Source: Calliopum simillimum | Taxonomy: Eukaryota > Arthropoda > Insecta > Diptera > Lauxaniidae | Assembly (NCBI GenBank): GCA_951812925.1 | Contig: OX638372.1 | Span: 90,975,058 to 91,039,057, forward strand | Direction of reading: 5' to 3' | Length of the DNA: 64,000 nucleotides | Shown here: in pieces, positions 11,446 through 21,835 of the stretch | How the letters are laid out: each line of letters begins with the position of its first letter | Numbering within the stretch: the stretch's first letter is position 1 | The notes under the pieces: generated by a model | Databases searched by the model: none | The model's input: only the letters and a program-made list of their open reading frames with translations | Told to the model about the DNA's origin: nothing | Translations under genes and position numbers: made by a program

Positions 11446-12417
11446 GGAATAATAACAATTATAATAATTATAACAACAACTACAGAAGGAATTTTAATCG
11501 TAATAATTATGATAATAACAGGAATAATTATGAACAAAATCGGTATAACCCGAATTTTAATCGTCAAAATGAACAACAACCGATAAAAAGACCAAATGAC
11601 AGTGTTCAGCAACCTCAACAGAAGATTCAACGCGTAAATAATATAAATGAAACGACTTTTTTAGACGAAGGAATGTCTTGCCCTACATCATCGGGACAAG
11701 TAACACAACAGCCAAAATATTTAGTAAAGATTTTAATAGATACAGGAGCTACGAGTTGTTATTGTAGACCAAATGTGCTATCAACTGAATTTAAATTACC
11801 AATTCACAAACGAGTGAAAACAATTAAAGGGTATACGATTATATCCCATTTCGCTGAATTAACATTACTCAATGTTAAGCAGAGATTTTATATAATAAAT
11901 AATTTAGAAACAGATTTATTAATAGGCATGAGTTTTATAATGAAAACTAAAATTAATTTAGATTTCGAAAAATCATTAATGACACATAACGGGTTGTGTT
12001 ACGATATAAAATATATTGATGGAAATGAAATAAAAATAATAATATTAATGTGGAACAAAAAGGTTCTACAGCGCCAGCGATGAGTAATTTCGCTTTATCA
12101 GAAGAAAATGAAATTGAAGAGTTAAGAAAGGATGTAATTTACGAAATAAAAAGAATTCATGAAGGAATAAACATGAATTTACCATTTAGGACGGATGTAA
12201 AAGCAGCAATCCGCACAACTGTTGAAACTCCAATATGGAGTAAACAGTATCCTTACCCATTATCAGTAAATACAATTTGTTTACGAAAAGATTATAGGTG
12301 AAAGAAATAAACTAAGACCTCGTTACAAGAAACAAAAAATTAAGGAAAATTTAGGAAAACGCGTTAGAATAAGTAAGAGAAAAATAATTGTCCACAAAGA
12401 CAATATTAAATCTTAAT
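11446..12417 (+). pseudogene. Env-bearing Gypsy remnant: gag tail, protease, RT start, integrase end
   Basis: In frame from 11448 there is an Asn/Tyr/Arg-rich gag tail, then a protease with ILIDTGATSCYCRPN near 11725. After a frameshift near 12050 the linker ends at RTDVKAAIRTTVETPIWSKQ, the usual RT lead-in. At about 12295 the sequence jumps to the basic C-terminus of integrase (RNKLRPRYKKQKIKE..., ending in KDNIKS and a stop near 12415). About 3 kb coding for RT, RNase H and the integrase core has therefore been lost by internal deletion, while env and the 3' end remain (next entries). Confidence 0.75.
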
Positions 12418-12458
12418 AAGAATTGAATTTTTTAATTTTCTTTCTAGTAATATTTAAA

Positions 12459-12958
12459 ATGAGACGTATTTGGAAATACAATACCTTACCAGATTATGAT
12501 TCCGAAACTCAATTAGAAGTTAGGAAAGAAGTAAGTCAGGAGCAAAAATAAAAATGATGAAATAGGTTTTTGAATTTATTGGAGAATCAAGAGATCCAAC
12601 TTATGAAGACCTAAGAGAAGAGAATATAGAATGGCAAACAATAGCCATGATAAGAGCTGCAGAACGATATCAAGACTTTAAAGTAGATCCTAATTTTAGA
12701 ATGCTTTATTGTAAAGAAACAATCTTTAAAAAAGATTAATTAAAAAGAAATTTTTTCAATTCTAGTGTTACCAAATGAAATAATTAATAAAGGGGAAGAT
12801 GCAGAACTTGGAAGAAGTAATACATATGAGAAACAAATAAGGGAATATTACGATGAAATAGAAGAAATCATTAAGAATGTCTTAATAGAAATATTGATCG
12901 AGAGAGAACAAGTAATAAGACAAAGGTGGATTGATAGGATACTTATCCATAAATTTTT
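12459..12958 (+). other. Small ORFs between pol and env with splice-like signals
   Basis: Three short open stretches sit between the pol stop and env. The first runs from ATG 12459 to the stop near 12551 (start MRRIWKYNTLPDYD) and contains a donor-like GTAAGT at about 12531. The second spans about 12568-12739 (FIGESRDPTYEDLREEN) and has no ATG of its own. The third, 12765-12980, is Glu/Ile-rich (NEIINKGEDAELGR) and follows a good acceptor (TTTTTTCAATTCTAG, ending about 12765). A second acceptor (TTGTTGCAG) precedes env at 12967. They may be exons of a spliced accessory or env leader message. I know no homologue. Confidence 0.4.
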
Positions 12959-13817
12959 TTGTTGCAGATGCAACTCATAATATTTTTAATTACACTTATA
13001 AACGTAAGAACGTATTATAACTTAGTTATTGATCAATATAAAAAAGAAAATAAAGAGTATAAAAGTTTTAAATACGGGAAAAATAATAAAACAAATATAG
13101 TGTTTCATGAAAATGTAGATAACGATTTGGAAATAAGTTTGATAGAAATCTTATTAGGACAACTAAGGAAAATAAAGGTTAAAAAGAATAAAACTAACAA
13201 AACTTAAAAAGGAATAAATGAAATAGGAACCTTATGGAAATGGATAGCAGGAACACCTGATCATGATGACCTTATTAATATTAATACAAAGTTAACCGAA
13301 CTAGTACAGAATAACAATAAACAATTTGTAACGAATTCGGAAATGTTCAAGGCAATCCAACAATTAAGCGAAGCAATACAAAACGTTCCGGAAGCTTTAC
13401 ATATTCAATTAATGAAAAAACATAGAAATCAATTAATTGTAAACGAACTGCATAACGTTATACAGACGATAACATTAGCAAAAATAGGAATATTTAATCC
13501 TACGATACTACATTTAGAAGAGATCAAGGACATTACTAGACATGAGCATGAAAAAGTTACAATAGTTGACTTGCTTGTTGTTTCGAAATTTAAAATATTT
13601 CAAAATAAGGATTTGATAGTAATTTATATCAAGTATCCAACTTTAAGTAAATCATATAAATTTTACGAAGTAAGAGCCATAAGCCAAAATGATTCTAAAT
13701 TAGAAATTTCAAAAGAAATTCTAAAATGTAAAAATAATTTTGAAAATGTAAGAAATTGCAAAAAGGAATTAACAGATATATTTTGTGAATCCATGAAGGA
13801 TGAATTTTGCTTAGTTA

Positions 13818-14536
13818 TGTTGTGAGTTTGCTAAGCACTTATTTCATAATTCATTCAAAAAGGGACTACTAAATATTTTTATACATACACCCTAATTAAA
13901 TACAGAACATTCTTTTGATTGCACATCGATTGATCGAGTTTCAGCTAAAGCCAAACCGTGGGATACCAAAATGGAATGTATCCAACGTGATCAATCGTGT
14001 GATTTCAATTTTAGTCAAAACAACTTAATACACTAAATACACCAACAACATGCTTTTGCTATGGACACCCGAATGAAATGCGTCCGGCAAAAGCATGGGA
14101 ATCGGAAATCGCGTACGTGATCGAACCCATTGGTTCTTAGCAACACAAACTCGACTACGTGATCAAACCTATTGATTTTTAGCTATGCAAACTCACAGCG
14201 TGAACTCTCCCTCGGAAGTTAGAACGAGCTCAGGTATGAAACGAGGAGAAAAGCTCGGTTCATGCAACTAAAAGCTCTTTCTAACTTACCGATGAGAATC
14301 AATAAATAGAGTAAGTGAATAAAGAATCGGTGTTTAATGTTTTACGTTCCGACGTTACGATACGTTTAAGTGTTAACCGTAAATAAAGAGGACAAGTTGG
14401 TCCGGTAAAAATTTAAAACCAAAACTAAAAGTGAAGTGTCGTGATCTTGTGAAGTTAGGGAAGAATTTCAGGAGGTGCTGATACAGAGGTTCACAGGCGG
14501 TACTGACGGAGGAAGACGTGAAAAAAATCACCAACA
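13818..14536 (+). repeat. 5' LTR of element D, 719 bp
   Basis: Begins TGTTGTGAG and ends ATCACCAACA, two bases before the primer site. It shares the segment ACATGCTTTTGCTATGGACA with LTRs A, B and C, present once. Part of its 3' end is repeated at 15268-15386. Confidence 0.85.
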
Positions 14537-14538
14537 TT

Positions 14539-14557
14539 TTGGCGCAGCCGGTAGGAT
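14539..14557 (+). promoter_or_regulatory. Primer-binding site, tRNA-Ser type
   Basis: TGGCGCAGCCGGTAGGATT directly follows the LTR and is complementary to the 3' end expected of tRNA-Ser, the primer used by 17.6/297-type elements. The same site is at 24018, 28753, 30210 and 42945. Confidence 0.8.
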
Positions 14558-15077
14558 TGTGCATGAATTATCATCAACCAAAATGTTAAAGTTGTCATTT
14601 TCCTTGGTATCATTTTAGCTCTTTATTTTGTCCAAATCTGAAAAAGAAAGGTACCTGGGTTACTTACCTCCCCTTTTATTTATTTTTATGTAAAATGGTA
14701 TAATTGTTTCTAATGGGTTTGCTTCACCTAACGTAGCGTGCTTTTAATCCTTTCTCTTTGGTACATTCTCACTATGTGATTTGTTTCAAATTCACTCGTT
14801 GTTATATGGTCACACTGCAACGACCATATTGATGTGGTCGGTGTCCCTGAAGTAAGTATATGCACTTTAACTTAATTTTTATATAAATTTTAATTTAAGT
14901 ATTTTCCCTAGTTTTATTCAGATGGACCATATCTTGGAGATATTCTTCGAGTCCAAAATAGGTTTGGACTGCCGTTATGTGAGATATATTTTTATTTATT
15001 TTGTATTAGAACCAGTAATAAACTAACTCTTTTTTTTTCGATTTTCAGATCTTCTGACAGGATAACATAACGTCAGC

Positions 15078-15205
15078 ATGGACTTGTTAACGGCGGATCT
15101 CCCGTTCATCAGACTCTGGCTGCCAAGCTGACTGCGTCCACACAGACCTCAGCAAAGCATCCGACAAGCCACCACCTAGCTTGATTATGTTAATTGTTTT
15201 TCAAA
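15078..15205 (+). pseudogene. Jockey-like RT fragment inside element D
   Basis: AGCATGGACTTGTTAACGG followed by GACTCTGGCTGCCAAGCTGAC corresponds to the RT of the Jockey copy at 21850-22010, with a shorter spacing and a Phe-to-Ser change in the TDFSKAFD motif. About 130 bp remain, within the deleted interior of element D. Confidence 0.65.
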
Positions 15206-15960
15206 TAGCACAAAGTGATTATAATCTCGTCAAAAATTACGGTTTGTTCCAGTAATTCAACTAATTTACCAAAACTAAAAGTGAAATGTCGTGATCTTGT
15301 GAAGTTAGGGAAGAATTTCAGGAGGTGCTGATACAGAGGTTCACAGGCGGTACTGACGGAGGAAGACGTGAAAAAAATCACCAACAGTTAGACTCTTAAA
15401 CAACAAAAAAGGAAAATGTAATAAAATGAAAGGAACAAACAAAGATTTAGAAATTATTAAAGATGGCGCAATATCGCTATCGGGCAAACATTTAATTAGT
15501 GAAACAAGACTTGAAGGAATTTACTTAATAACATTTACGGATACAATTAAGATTGATAATGAAACATTTGTTTGTAATAAAGACATAATAAATAATTATA
15601 TAAAAAACACAAATTTAAATAATTTTGAAATAATGGAATACCTTAATTATGATAGCATAAGTACAGAATTTGAAAATATAAATTTATTAGAAATCAAGAA
15701 AGATTATGTTAAAAAGAACACAGTATGGACATTGTCCTCAATAATAATTCTTATAATAATAGCACAAATAATTTTAAAAATTTTAAAACTAATTAAGGAA
15801 CAGAAAACTAAGGGAGCCATTAAGAATGATGAAATTAAAAATGAAATTGAAGAAGAAATAAATTTAAATGAAATAAACGAAAGAATAAGAAATCTTACAA
15901 GAGAATTTATGTCAAAAGCAGTTGAAATGCATCGGGACGATTCATCTTAACAAAGAGGGG

Positions 15961-16140
15961 AGTTAACATGGGCATTTAACATGTAAATGCAATACAAAAT
16001 AAAATAAAAATATGTGACAAACATAAAACATATGTTAACTAATTGCTTGTAGAGAAAATTGTAAACAACATTATCCAATTCCGTTTTTACTAATTACAAA
16101 CAATATTGAATGGTCAAATTTCCAATTTAAAAAAGTAATA
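15961..16140 (+). repeat. Partial 3' LTR of the env-bearing Gypsy remnant
   Basis: The purine tract AAAGAGGGG ends at 15960 and the LTR starts AGTTAACATGGGC, the start used by gypsy-group elements. The right boundary is not visible; sequence of another element (env fragment) begins by about 16145-16190, so this LTR is probably truncated. Confidence 0.6.
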
Positions 16141-16189
16141 AATATTGAGATCAAATTTCAAAAGCTGGAATTCATTTATTTCATTTATG

Positions 16190-16462
16190 ATTTACCAGGC
16201 GGATACTCATCTGTTAATTGAGAAATTGGAAACGCAGACCGGATATACAGAGATTCATTTGGACAACATGACAGTAGTACAGAATTACAGTACGATTATT
16301 CATAGGATTAATGTAAATGAGGTGGTAAATTTGATTGACAGTCTAGGGGTGGAGATTAGCCACACAGAATTTATCGACGACAATGAAGTAATGGAAATCG
16401 CAAGCGACCTATCGGTGAACATAAGCAAGAAAGCATTTGTTACAATAAAAGATGGCAAATAA
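16190..16462 (+). pseudogene. Envelope N-terminal fragment, same family as the env at 44002
   Basis: Residues DTHLLIEKLETQTGYTEIHL and the following HRINVNEVVNLIDSL match the env of element E (from about 44054) with only a few substitutions. The match stops just after SVNISKKAF, before the protease cleavage site. This shows that the sequences up to the LTR at 18461 come from a relative of element E (element G here). Confidence 0.75.
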
Positions 16463-18369
16463 TTAACGAATAGGTAATAACTAGCTATTAGGTCGAGAAT
16501 TATATATTTTAACATAAATTTGTTCATTAAAATTAGACATAATTTTAAGAATGCACTAAAAGGTTTTGAATTTTAATTATTGAAATCATACAATTTTAAA
16601 TAGAACACTAAACCAAATGCTGAATAAAATTTAAGTATTGCATTAAGAAACCCAAAAAAACAACGTTTAAATAAATAAATTTAGGATAATTGAGGGTATA
16701 TGTTTCATGGTGGATTACATCACAACTGAGGAGATCAGAGGAATGCGTCCAGCAGATTGAAGTGCAAACTCCAAACAAATCTACAAATAGAAATCTGAAT
16801 GGAGACAGCAATAAGCAACTGTAAAATCCGAAGGTGGATATACCAACACTACCGGTCGATGTCATTAGACAGCGAATCAGGGAACACAAAATCCAGCCGC
16901 TACAAAAGAAGCTGACCTTTCAACTGGTTGTCAAAAGTTTATATGACAACCAAACCGCGGAGGGAGGGGTAAGCCAAGTATGGTCGAGTTTATCTAAGCA
17001 GTTAATTCATCATTGACTCAAAGCAATCACGAAGTCAAACCAAAGCCAGTAAAAAAAGTTTGAGTGAAGACACCAATGATTTATATATCAGTAGGAGAAA
17101 AAAAGTCAAAAGGACCACGCGTCAAGAAAACCAAGCCTGGAATATCGAAGCCGTTAGCAAAGAGGAAAAAATTAGAACAACACGAAAAGGCAATATCAAG
17201 ATGGCAAGAAAAACCAGCAGAAATCAAGGAAACCATCTCCGAAGCCACCAAAGAAACGCTAAACAATATCCATAGGCGATAGATGAAAAACTCAAGCGGA
17301 AGTACTGTTAATACAATCAACAACCACAAGACCAACAATACAGAGCGACGACGAACCGAAGCCGACAATTAAAGCAAAACCAAACCCTAATAAGCTGGAG
17401 CAATATTATCGACTTGTTACAATCAACCACAAGATCAATAATATTTTAAATTAAAGAAGCAAATACCAGAACTAGAGGATGACCCACCATCCCGTCAAGC
17501 AATAAAACGACGAAAGGGGAGGTAAAAAGCATCAGCAGAAAACCGATTCATCATGCAAACACATAGTCAACCGACGCAGGTGCAGCAACGTAAACATACC
17601 AAAAATTACTACTCGGAGGCAGCATTGTATCCTCTAGAGGAGAAACGAAGCAAACCCCAGAAGAAGACATCGGAAACAAGCAGACATAGCCGAGGCGGAA
17701 CCATGAATCAACTAAGAGAAATACATAGTTCCATTTCAATTGTAATTTTCAATTTTAATATTTCTTTTTAATATATATATATAAGTTATAACATTGCATT
17801 CCCATGCCATCGCATAAAAATGCTGACGTCTGGTCTGCACAATGCACGCGGGTCCGGCACAGTTTGTCAACGTGAGTCCACCGTGGGATATAGCCGACGC
17901 AGCATTATTTGTAAGTTATAATTAGGCCGTTAGAGTTTTTGACTTATTTAGGGTTTTGTAAGAGTTTAGTTTTAGTTTTGCTTTTGTGTCAACCAGTTTG
18001 TTGAGTGCTATAATAAATTTAATAAGTGACTTGTGAAAATAAATCTATTCAGTAATTTAAATTATTATCAGTGTTATTTATTAGTGGAATCAACGAGCCG
18101 ACGTTGAGGCTTCTTGATTAGTATTTTTTTTCATCAGTGTACTAAAGGAAAGTTAGCTTATATCTTTAATTATATATATGTTGTATTAAAACATATCTAG
18201 AAAAAATTAAGTACATATCACCATTTCAAAAAAAAAAATTGCAATCAAAATTAAACACTTTCAAATTTTTTATTAGTACTTTATTAGAATCCTAAATATT
18301 GCACTTAAAAGTAAACAATACATTTTATTTTTTTTATGAGTTAAACTATCTATCAGCACAATACGTCAA

Positions 18370-18397
18370 GAAAAAGCTATTTAGTTATAACTTTTTC
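18370..18397 (+). promoter_or_regulatory. Stem-loop before the polypurine tract, element G
   Basis: GAAAAAGCTAT, six-base loop, ATAACTTTTTC: an 11-bp stem with one mismatch. Equivalent hairpins precede the tract at 28005-28032 and 48826-48853. Confidence 0.75.
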
Positions 18398-18460
18398 TTT
18401 TCCCAAGGGAGGAGGAATGCTATTTAGTTATAACTTTTTCTTTTCCCAAGGGAGGAGGAA
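18377..18460. repeat. Tandem duplication of the polypurine region
   Basis: A segment of about 42-43 bp starting GCTATTTAGTTATAAC and ending AAGGGAGGAGGAAT is present twice in a row; the second copy abuts the LTR at 18461. Two potential plus-strand primers are thus present. Confidence 0.85.
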
Positions 18461-18975
18461 TGTTGAGAGAGAGTTTGCTAAACGACAATAAAAACTTGGT
18501 ACCCTTAAAAATAAAACGTTTACGCAATAATTGGTTCAATGAAACCATAAGATAAACAGGTCAATTAAGCAAAAGAGCGATTATTGCGCGAACGGTTGTG
18601 CGTGACAAATTGCAATATGCAAACTCGCAGCGTTAACAACTCTCTCCCGAAAACCAGAACCAGCTTCAATGTGGTACAAGGTGAAAAGCTCATCTAATCA
18701 AAAGAAAAGCTCTTTCTGGTTATCGGGCACAATCAATAAATAGACTAAGTAAATTAAGAATCGAGGTGTAATAATTGAGTCTCTTAGACTATCGTAGTGC
18801 AATTGGAAGTAATATAAATTGTGAAAAACTTGTAAGCGTTTTTATAGAGGACAAGTTGGTCCAAAATATATAAACAATTTCGGAATAAATTGAAGTGTTT
18901 AATTTGTCATTTTGAAGAAAGGAGGTGCATTCCCAGAGGACACTGTGGAAGTAAGGACGCAATATTACATCAACA
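18461..18975 (+). repeat. 3' LTR of element G, 515 bp
   Basis: Starts TGTTGAGAGAGAGTTTGCT after the purine tract and ends CATCAACA, so the termini TGTTGA/TCAACA are inverted. It shares the AAAAGCTCTTTCTGG and GAGGACAAGTTGGTCC blocks with LTR D. It lies directly against a protease fragment of another Gypsy lineage at 18976. Confidence 0.75.
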
Positions 18976-19938
18976 CTACGAAATTTTTAGTTGACACGGG
19001 CGCGGACGTTTCCGTTGCTCCCCCAACATTCGTGGAGAAGCTGGGCAGACCAGATGAGTATCGACTTTATGCAGCAAACAGATTGCCAATCGAAACCTTC
19101 GGCAAGAAGCGGATGAGAGTAAGGCTGGCGGACAATAAAGTCCTTACGTGGGAATTCATAGAGGCGCGGGTTACATATTGTGCCCACTGTACCATACACC
19201 ATGGGCTTCCGCCAACAAAACCACCACGCAGCACCAATTACAGCAACAACAATAAAACTATTTCGCAACAGTTAAATTAATATATTTAGTTAGTTAATCA
19301 TTTTGCTATTTTAATGTTGTTCTGTTAATTTAGCATTTATATTTATTTTAATATTAATTTATTGATTAAGCACTTTTCTGTCCAAATGTAAAATCAGGTC
19401 AATTTAATATGTAAAATTACAATAGTTATAAATAATTGCATTTTTAGTTTTTAAGTTACTTGATTATTGTAAGCAGATACGAAATAAAATTGTTTTTTTT
19501 CTGAACATATTAAGTTCATATTTATAATTCGCGCGTCAAAGAATCAATAATTGGCGCTGACTTGATCAGACATTTCGGGCTGTTGGTCGACTTGAAGAAT
19601 AGTAGAATCATCGAAGGAGATGCAACAGTAGTGTGCAGTGGGCAGTTGACGTCAGGTAAATCAAATATACTCACATATGGCGTTCTAGATTCTTTCGCAG
19701 AATTACTCGAGCGATACAAGGACATAACGGTTTTGCTCCTAAACGGGCCGACAGGAATAACAAGCGTAAGCCATCACATCATGACGAAGGGACTTCCAGT
19801 TTTTGCGAGACCAAGCCAAGCCAAATTAGAAGCGGCTAGGGTGGAGTTTCAGTTTATGGTGGAGCAAGGCATCTGTGAACGATCCGACAGCAATTGGGCG
19901 AGTCCGCTACATTTGGTCAAGAAGCCTGACGGTACGTG
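18976..19938 (+). pseudogene. Protease to RT start of a CsRn1/Kabuki-like Gypsy, split by a solo LTR
   Basis: Begins inside the protease (FLVDTGADVSVAPPTFVEKL, catalytic DTG), is interrupted at 19169-19529, then continues with IIGADLIRHFGLLVDL and on to the RT lead-in (EQGICERSDSNWASPLHLVK) and KKPDGTW at 19938, where the sequence switches to another element. The ORF start at 18912 lies within LTR G and is not genuine. The part after the interruption has clean coding sequence; RT and everything after are missing. Confidence 0.75.
19169..19529. mobile_element. Solo LTR, 361 bp, TSD CGCG
   Basis: CGCG is repeated at 19165-19168 and 19530-19533. Removing the insert and one copy restores the host frame across Ala-Arg-Val. 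The start GGTTACATATTG resembles the LTR starts AGTTACATA at 21015 and 52009, so it is likely a relative of those env-bearing elements left by LTR-LTR recombination. A poly-A signal AATAAA is near 19480. Confidence 0.75.
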
Positions 19939-21014
19939 GCTCCCCTGAATTTATCGCTTCAGAAGAAAGACTAAATTAAAGTTAATCGTGGAAATTTGTC
20001 TAAAGACCAATTGAGTTAATCGCTTCAGTGAGGAAAATAAAAACCAAAGGACTAAAGTGAATTAAAAACTAAACTACCTTTTTTTTTGTCAAATTATATG
20101 AGCCGAAGGAAGAGAGAATTTAACAATAACAGGATAATAATGGAACAACAAGAATTACAACTGGTTATCCAACGCCAGGAGGAACTTATTGTCTAGCTTC
20201 AAGAGCAACTTACACAACAACATAACAACAGCACATAATGGACTTATTTACGCAAGTATCTTGACAAAACAAGAAATGTAATCATTAATGGATATTGATA
20301 AAATAAAATACTTAAGAACAGCTATCCTAGAAAGTAATGATAAGTTAATATTTGTAATAAAAGTGCCAAAAATATTTGAAAAAGTGAAAATAATAATGTT
20401 AAGTCCAATACCAAACAAAAGAAAAAAAGAAATAGATGCAAATATCGAAAAAATATTTTTAAATACAATAATAACAAGACATACACTTAAGAACATAATC
20501 AATACTTAAATGAATGTAAATTATCAAAACATTGCACCATCAAAAATACATGTAAGCTGATTGAAAATAAAAATACAGAAATAATTGAAGTTGATGATCA
20601 GACAATAATATTAAAAAATGGAGAAAACAATATAAGTCATAATAATTGCGATAAAGTAAATACAAATTTGACGGGAAATTTTCTGATACATTTCAATAAC
20701 TGCTCTTTTGAAATTTTAAATCAATATTTTTCAAACAATAAAAATACGTATTTGGATAAAATTGTTTTCCAAAACACTAAATTTATAGTATTTAATGAAA
20801 GTTTAACAATTGAACAGATAAAATTACAAACTATAGAAAATATAAAGGAAATTAATGAAATAAAATACAAAAACAAAATTATAATTTACGGCACTCTGGC
20901 AAGTATTTCTATTTTAACTTTTCTAATTATTGTTTTAATGTGTTTAAAGTATAAGCGAAGCAAATTTGTAATAAAAAACGAAATTTGGGAGAGTTCGTTG
21001 ACAAAGGAGGGAGG
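19939..21014 (+). pseudogene. Internally deleted env-bearing Gypsy: gag start fused to env end
   Basis: After about 160 bp of leader, a gag-like start (MSRRKREFNNNR at about 20100, Gln-rich with a stop near 20193) runs into a deletion; pol is gone. From 20285 the frame encodes the env ectodomain (DKIKYLRTAILESNDKLIFV, then LSPIPNKRKK). After a stop near 20508 the frame continues through Cys-containing sequence to a transmembrane helix (about 20880-20945) and basic tail. Env runs a few codons past the polypurine tract into the LTR (to 21051), as usual in this group. The 5' LTR is missing. Confidence 0.7.
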
Positions 21015-21655
21015 AGTTACATATGTGCAACCCCTTAACAAGTCAATTTAGAATATTGCCCTCAAATATTTCAATGAAAAGAAATAAAAAATAACTAAAT
21101 GAAACATAAATAAATTTTAGTCATTTTTTATTAACTTGCACTTAAACACATTTCGAAATACTTACTTGGGTCAGTTTGTTTACATTATCGAAAAACATCG
21201 AAAAACCAAATGTAAGCAAACTGCCTTTATTCATTTATATTTTATGCCTTGCAAGCGGATCGGTTTCATTGAACTTATAGTTACGATTGTAAAATGAAAC
21301 CTTTTCCGTATTAATAAACAGTATTTAGGTTTTGCTGAGTAACCAAATCAATATAAGAGCAAACTGATCGAATGCTTCGGTATTGATTTGGGTAAATAGT
21401 TAAAGTTAGTCTGAAGATTCCTTTCAATAAAGAAAGTTAAAAGTAAAAAAAAAAAAAATTCTCGCGTTTTATTACGAAGAATAAAAATTACAATTTTAAC
21501 AGTTTGGCTTCTCCAAACTTCTAACTCGCGCACATCTTTTTTATATCGAACACTCCTTGACCTAAAATCTCGTCTTAAGCATTTATAAAGCAGAAATAAA
21601 ATGAGTTTTGTGTAAATAAAATACTATATTCAATAAACGAGTGTTTTTTCAATAT
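21015..21655 (+). repeat. 3' LTR of the deleted Gypsy element
   Basis: Follows the tract AAAGGAGGGAGG and starts AGTTACATATGTGC. Promoter- and polyadenylation-like signals follow. The right boundary (before 21680) is approximate because no partner LTR is present. Confidence 0.55.
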
Positions 21656-21679
21656 AGCCGAAAAAAGCTATATTATCAA

Positions 21680-21835
21680 CAATAAAGGTCGAGTCGCCAT
21701 CAGCAATGAAATCATTGCACGATGTCACTTAAGAATGTATTCATGGCCTGAAGGCGCAAGGGATTCCAGTCAAACATTGGGATGCGATAGTGATTCACAT
21801 AGTGCTACGCGAAATGGATCAAAACCCACAAAGAG
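21680..21835 (+). pseudogene. BEL/Pao gag fragment
   Basis: The frame reads ...GLKAQGIPVKHWDAIVIHIV followed by LREMDQNPQRAF, the conserved helical block of BEL/Pao gag (compare the WDAIIVYL region near 57530). Only about 150 bp survive, joined without a visible TSD to a Jockey-like RT. Confidence 0.6.

Larger units (their letters stand above)
13818..15386 (+). mobile_element. Internally deleted LTR element D in the env gene, TSD GTTA
   Basis: GTTA is duplicated at 13814-13817 and 15387-15390. The 5' LTR is 13818-14536. The primer-binding site follows at 14540, and the right end is only the last 110-120 bp of an LTR (about 15268-15386, ending ATCACCAACA like the 5' LTR). The interior is under 750 bp, has no gag-pol ORF and contains a Jockey RT scrap. 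The LTR start matches LTRs A, B and C (TGTTGTGAGTTTGCTAAGC), but its downstream half differs (GGACAAGTTGGTCC block), so D is a subfamily. Confidence 0.85.
12959..15953 (+). pseudogene. Errantivirus-type envelope gene, split by an LTR element
   Basis: Insect retroviral F-like envelope remnant. A hydrophobic start at 12965 (QLIIFLITLINV) could be a signal peptide. After a stop near 13204 follows a segment (IGTLWKWIAGTPDHDD) resembling the region behind the furin site in this family. ORF 13343-13817 carries on the ectodomain. The frame is interrupted at 13818-15390 by a whole LTR element and continues afterwards to 15950. A transmembrane segment (VWTLSSIIILIIIAQIILKI) lies near 15724 with a charged cytoplasmic tail. 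Removing the insertion and one GTTA leaves the reading frame in register. The earlier stop makes the gene defective regardless. Confidence 0.7.
16463..18460. other. 3' non-coding region of element G
   Basis: No functional ORF. The stretch shares scattered blocks with 26560-27660 in the composite element, for example TTTATATGACAACCAAAC (about 16939 and 26810), an ATGAATCAA block near 17703 and 27621, and a GTATATG...TTCATGG block near 16696 and 26574. It therefore appears to be a long, diverged 3' untranslated region. It ends in a stem-loop and a duplicated polypurine tract next to the LTR. Confidence 0.6.

Noticed and set aside
11418..11630. Minus-strand Ile-rich ORF
   Set aside because: Shadow of the Asn-rich gag tail on the other strand (AAT repeats read as ATT).
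17060..17771. Lys-rich ORFs in the 3' region of element G
   Set aside because: Overlapping frames with low complexity, not conserved in frame in the related region at 26560-27660.
18912..18975. Genuine start of the protease ORF at 18912
   Set aside because: This part lies inside LTR G (ends TCAACA); protease homology begins only after 18976.
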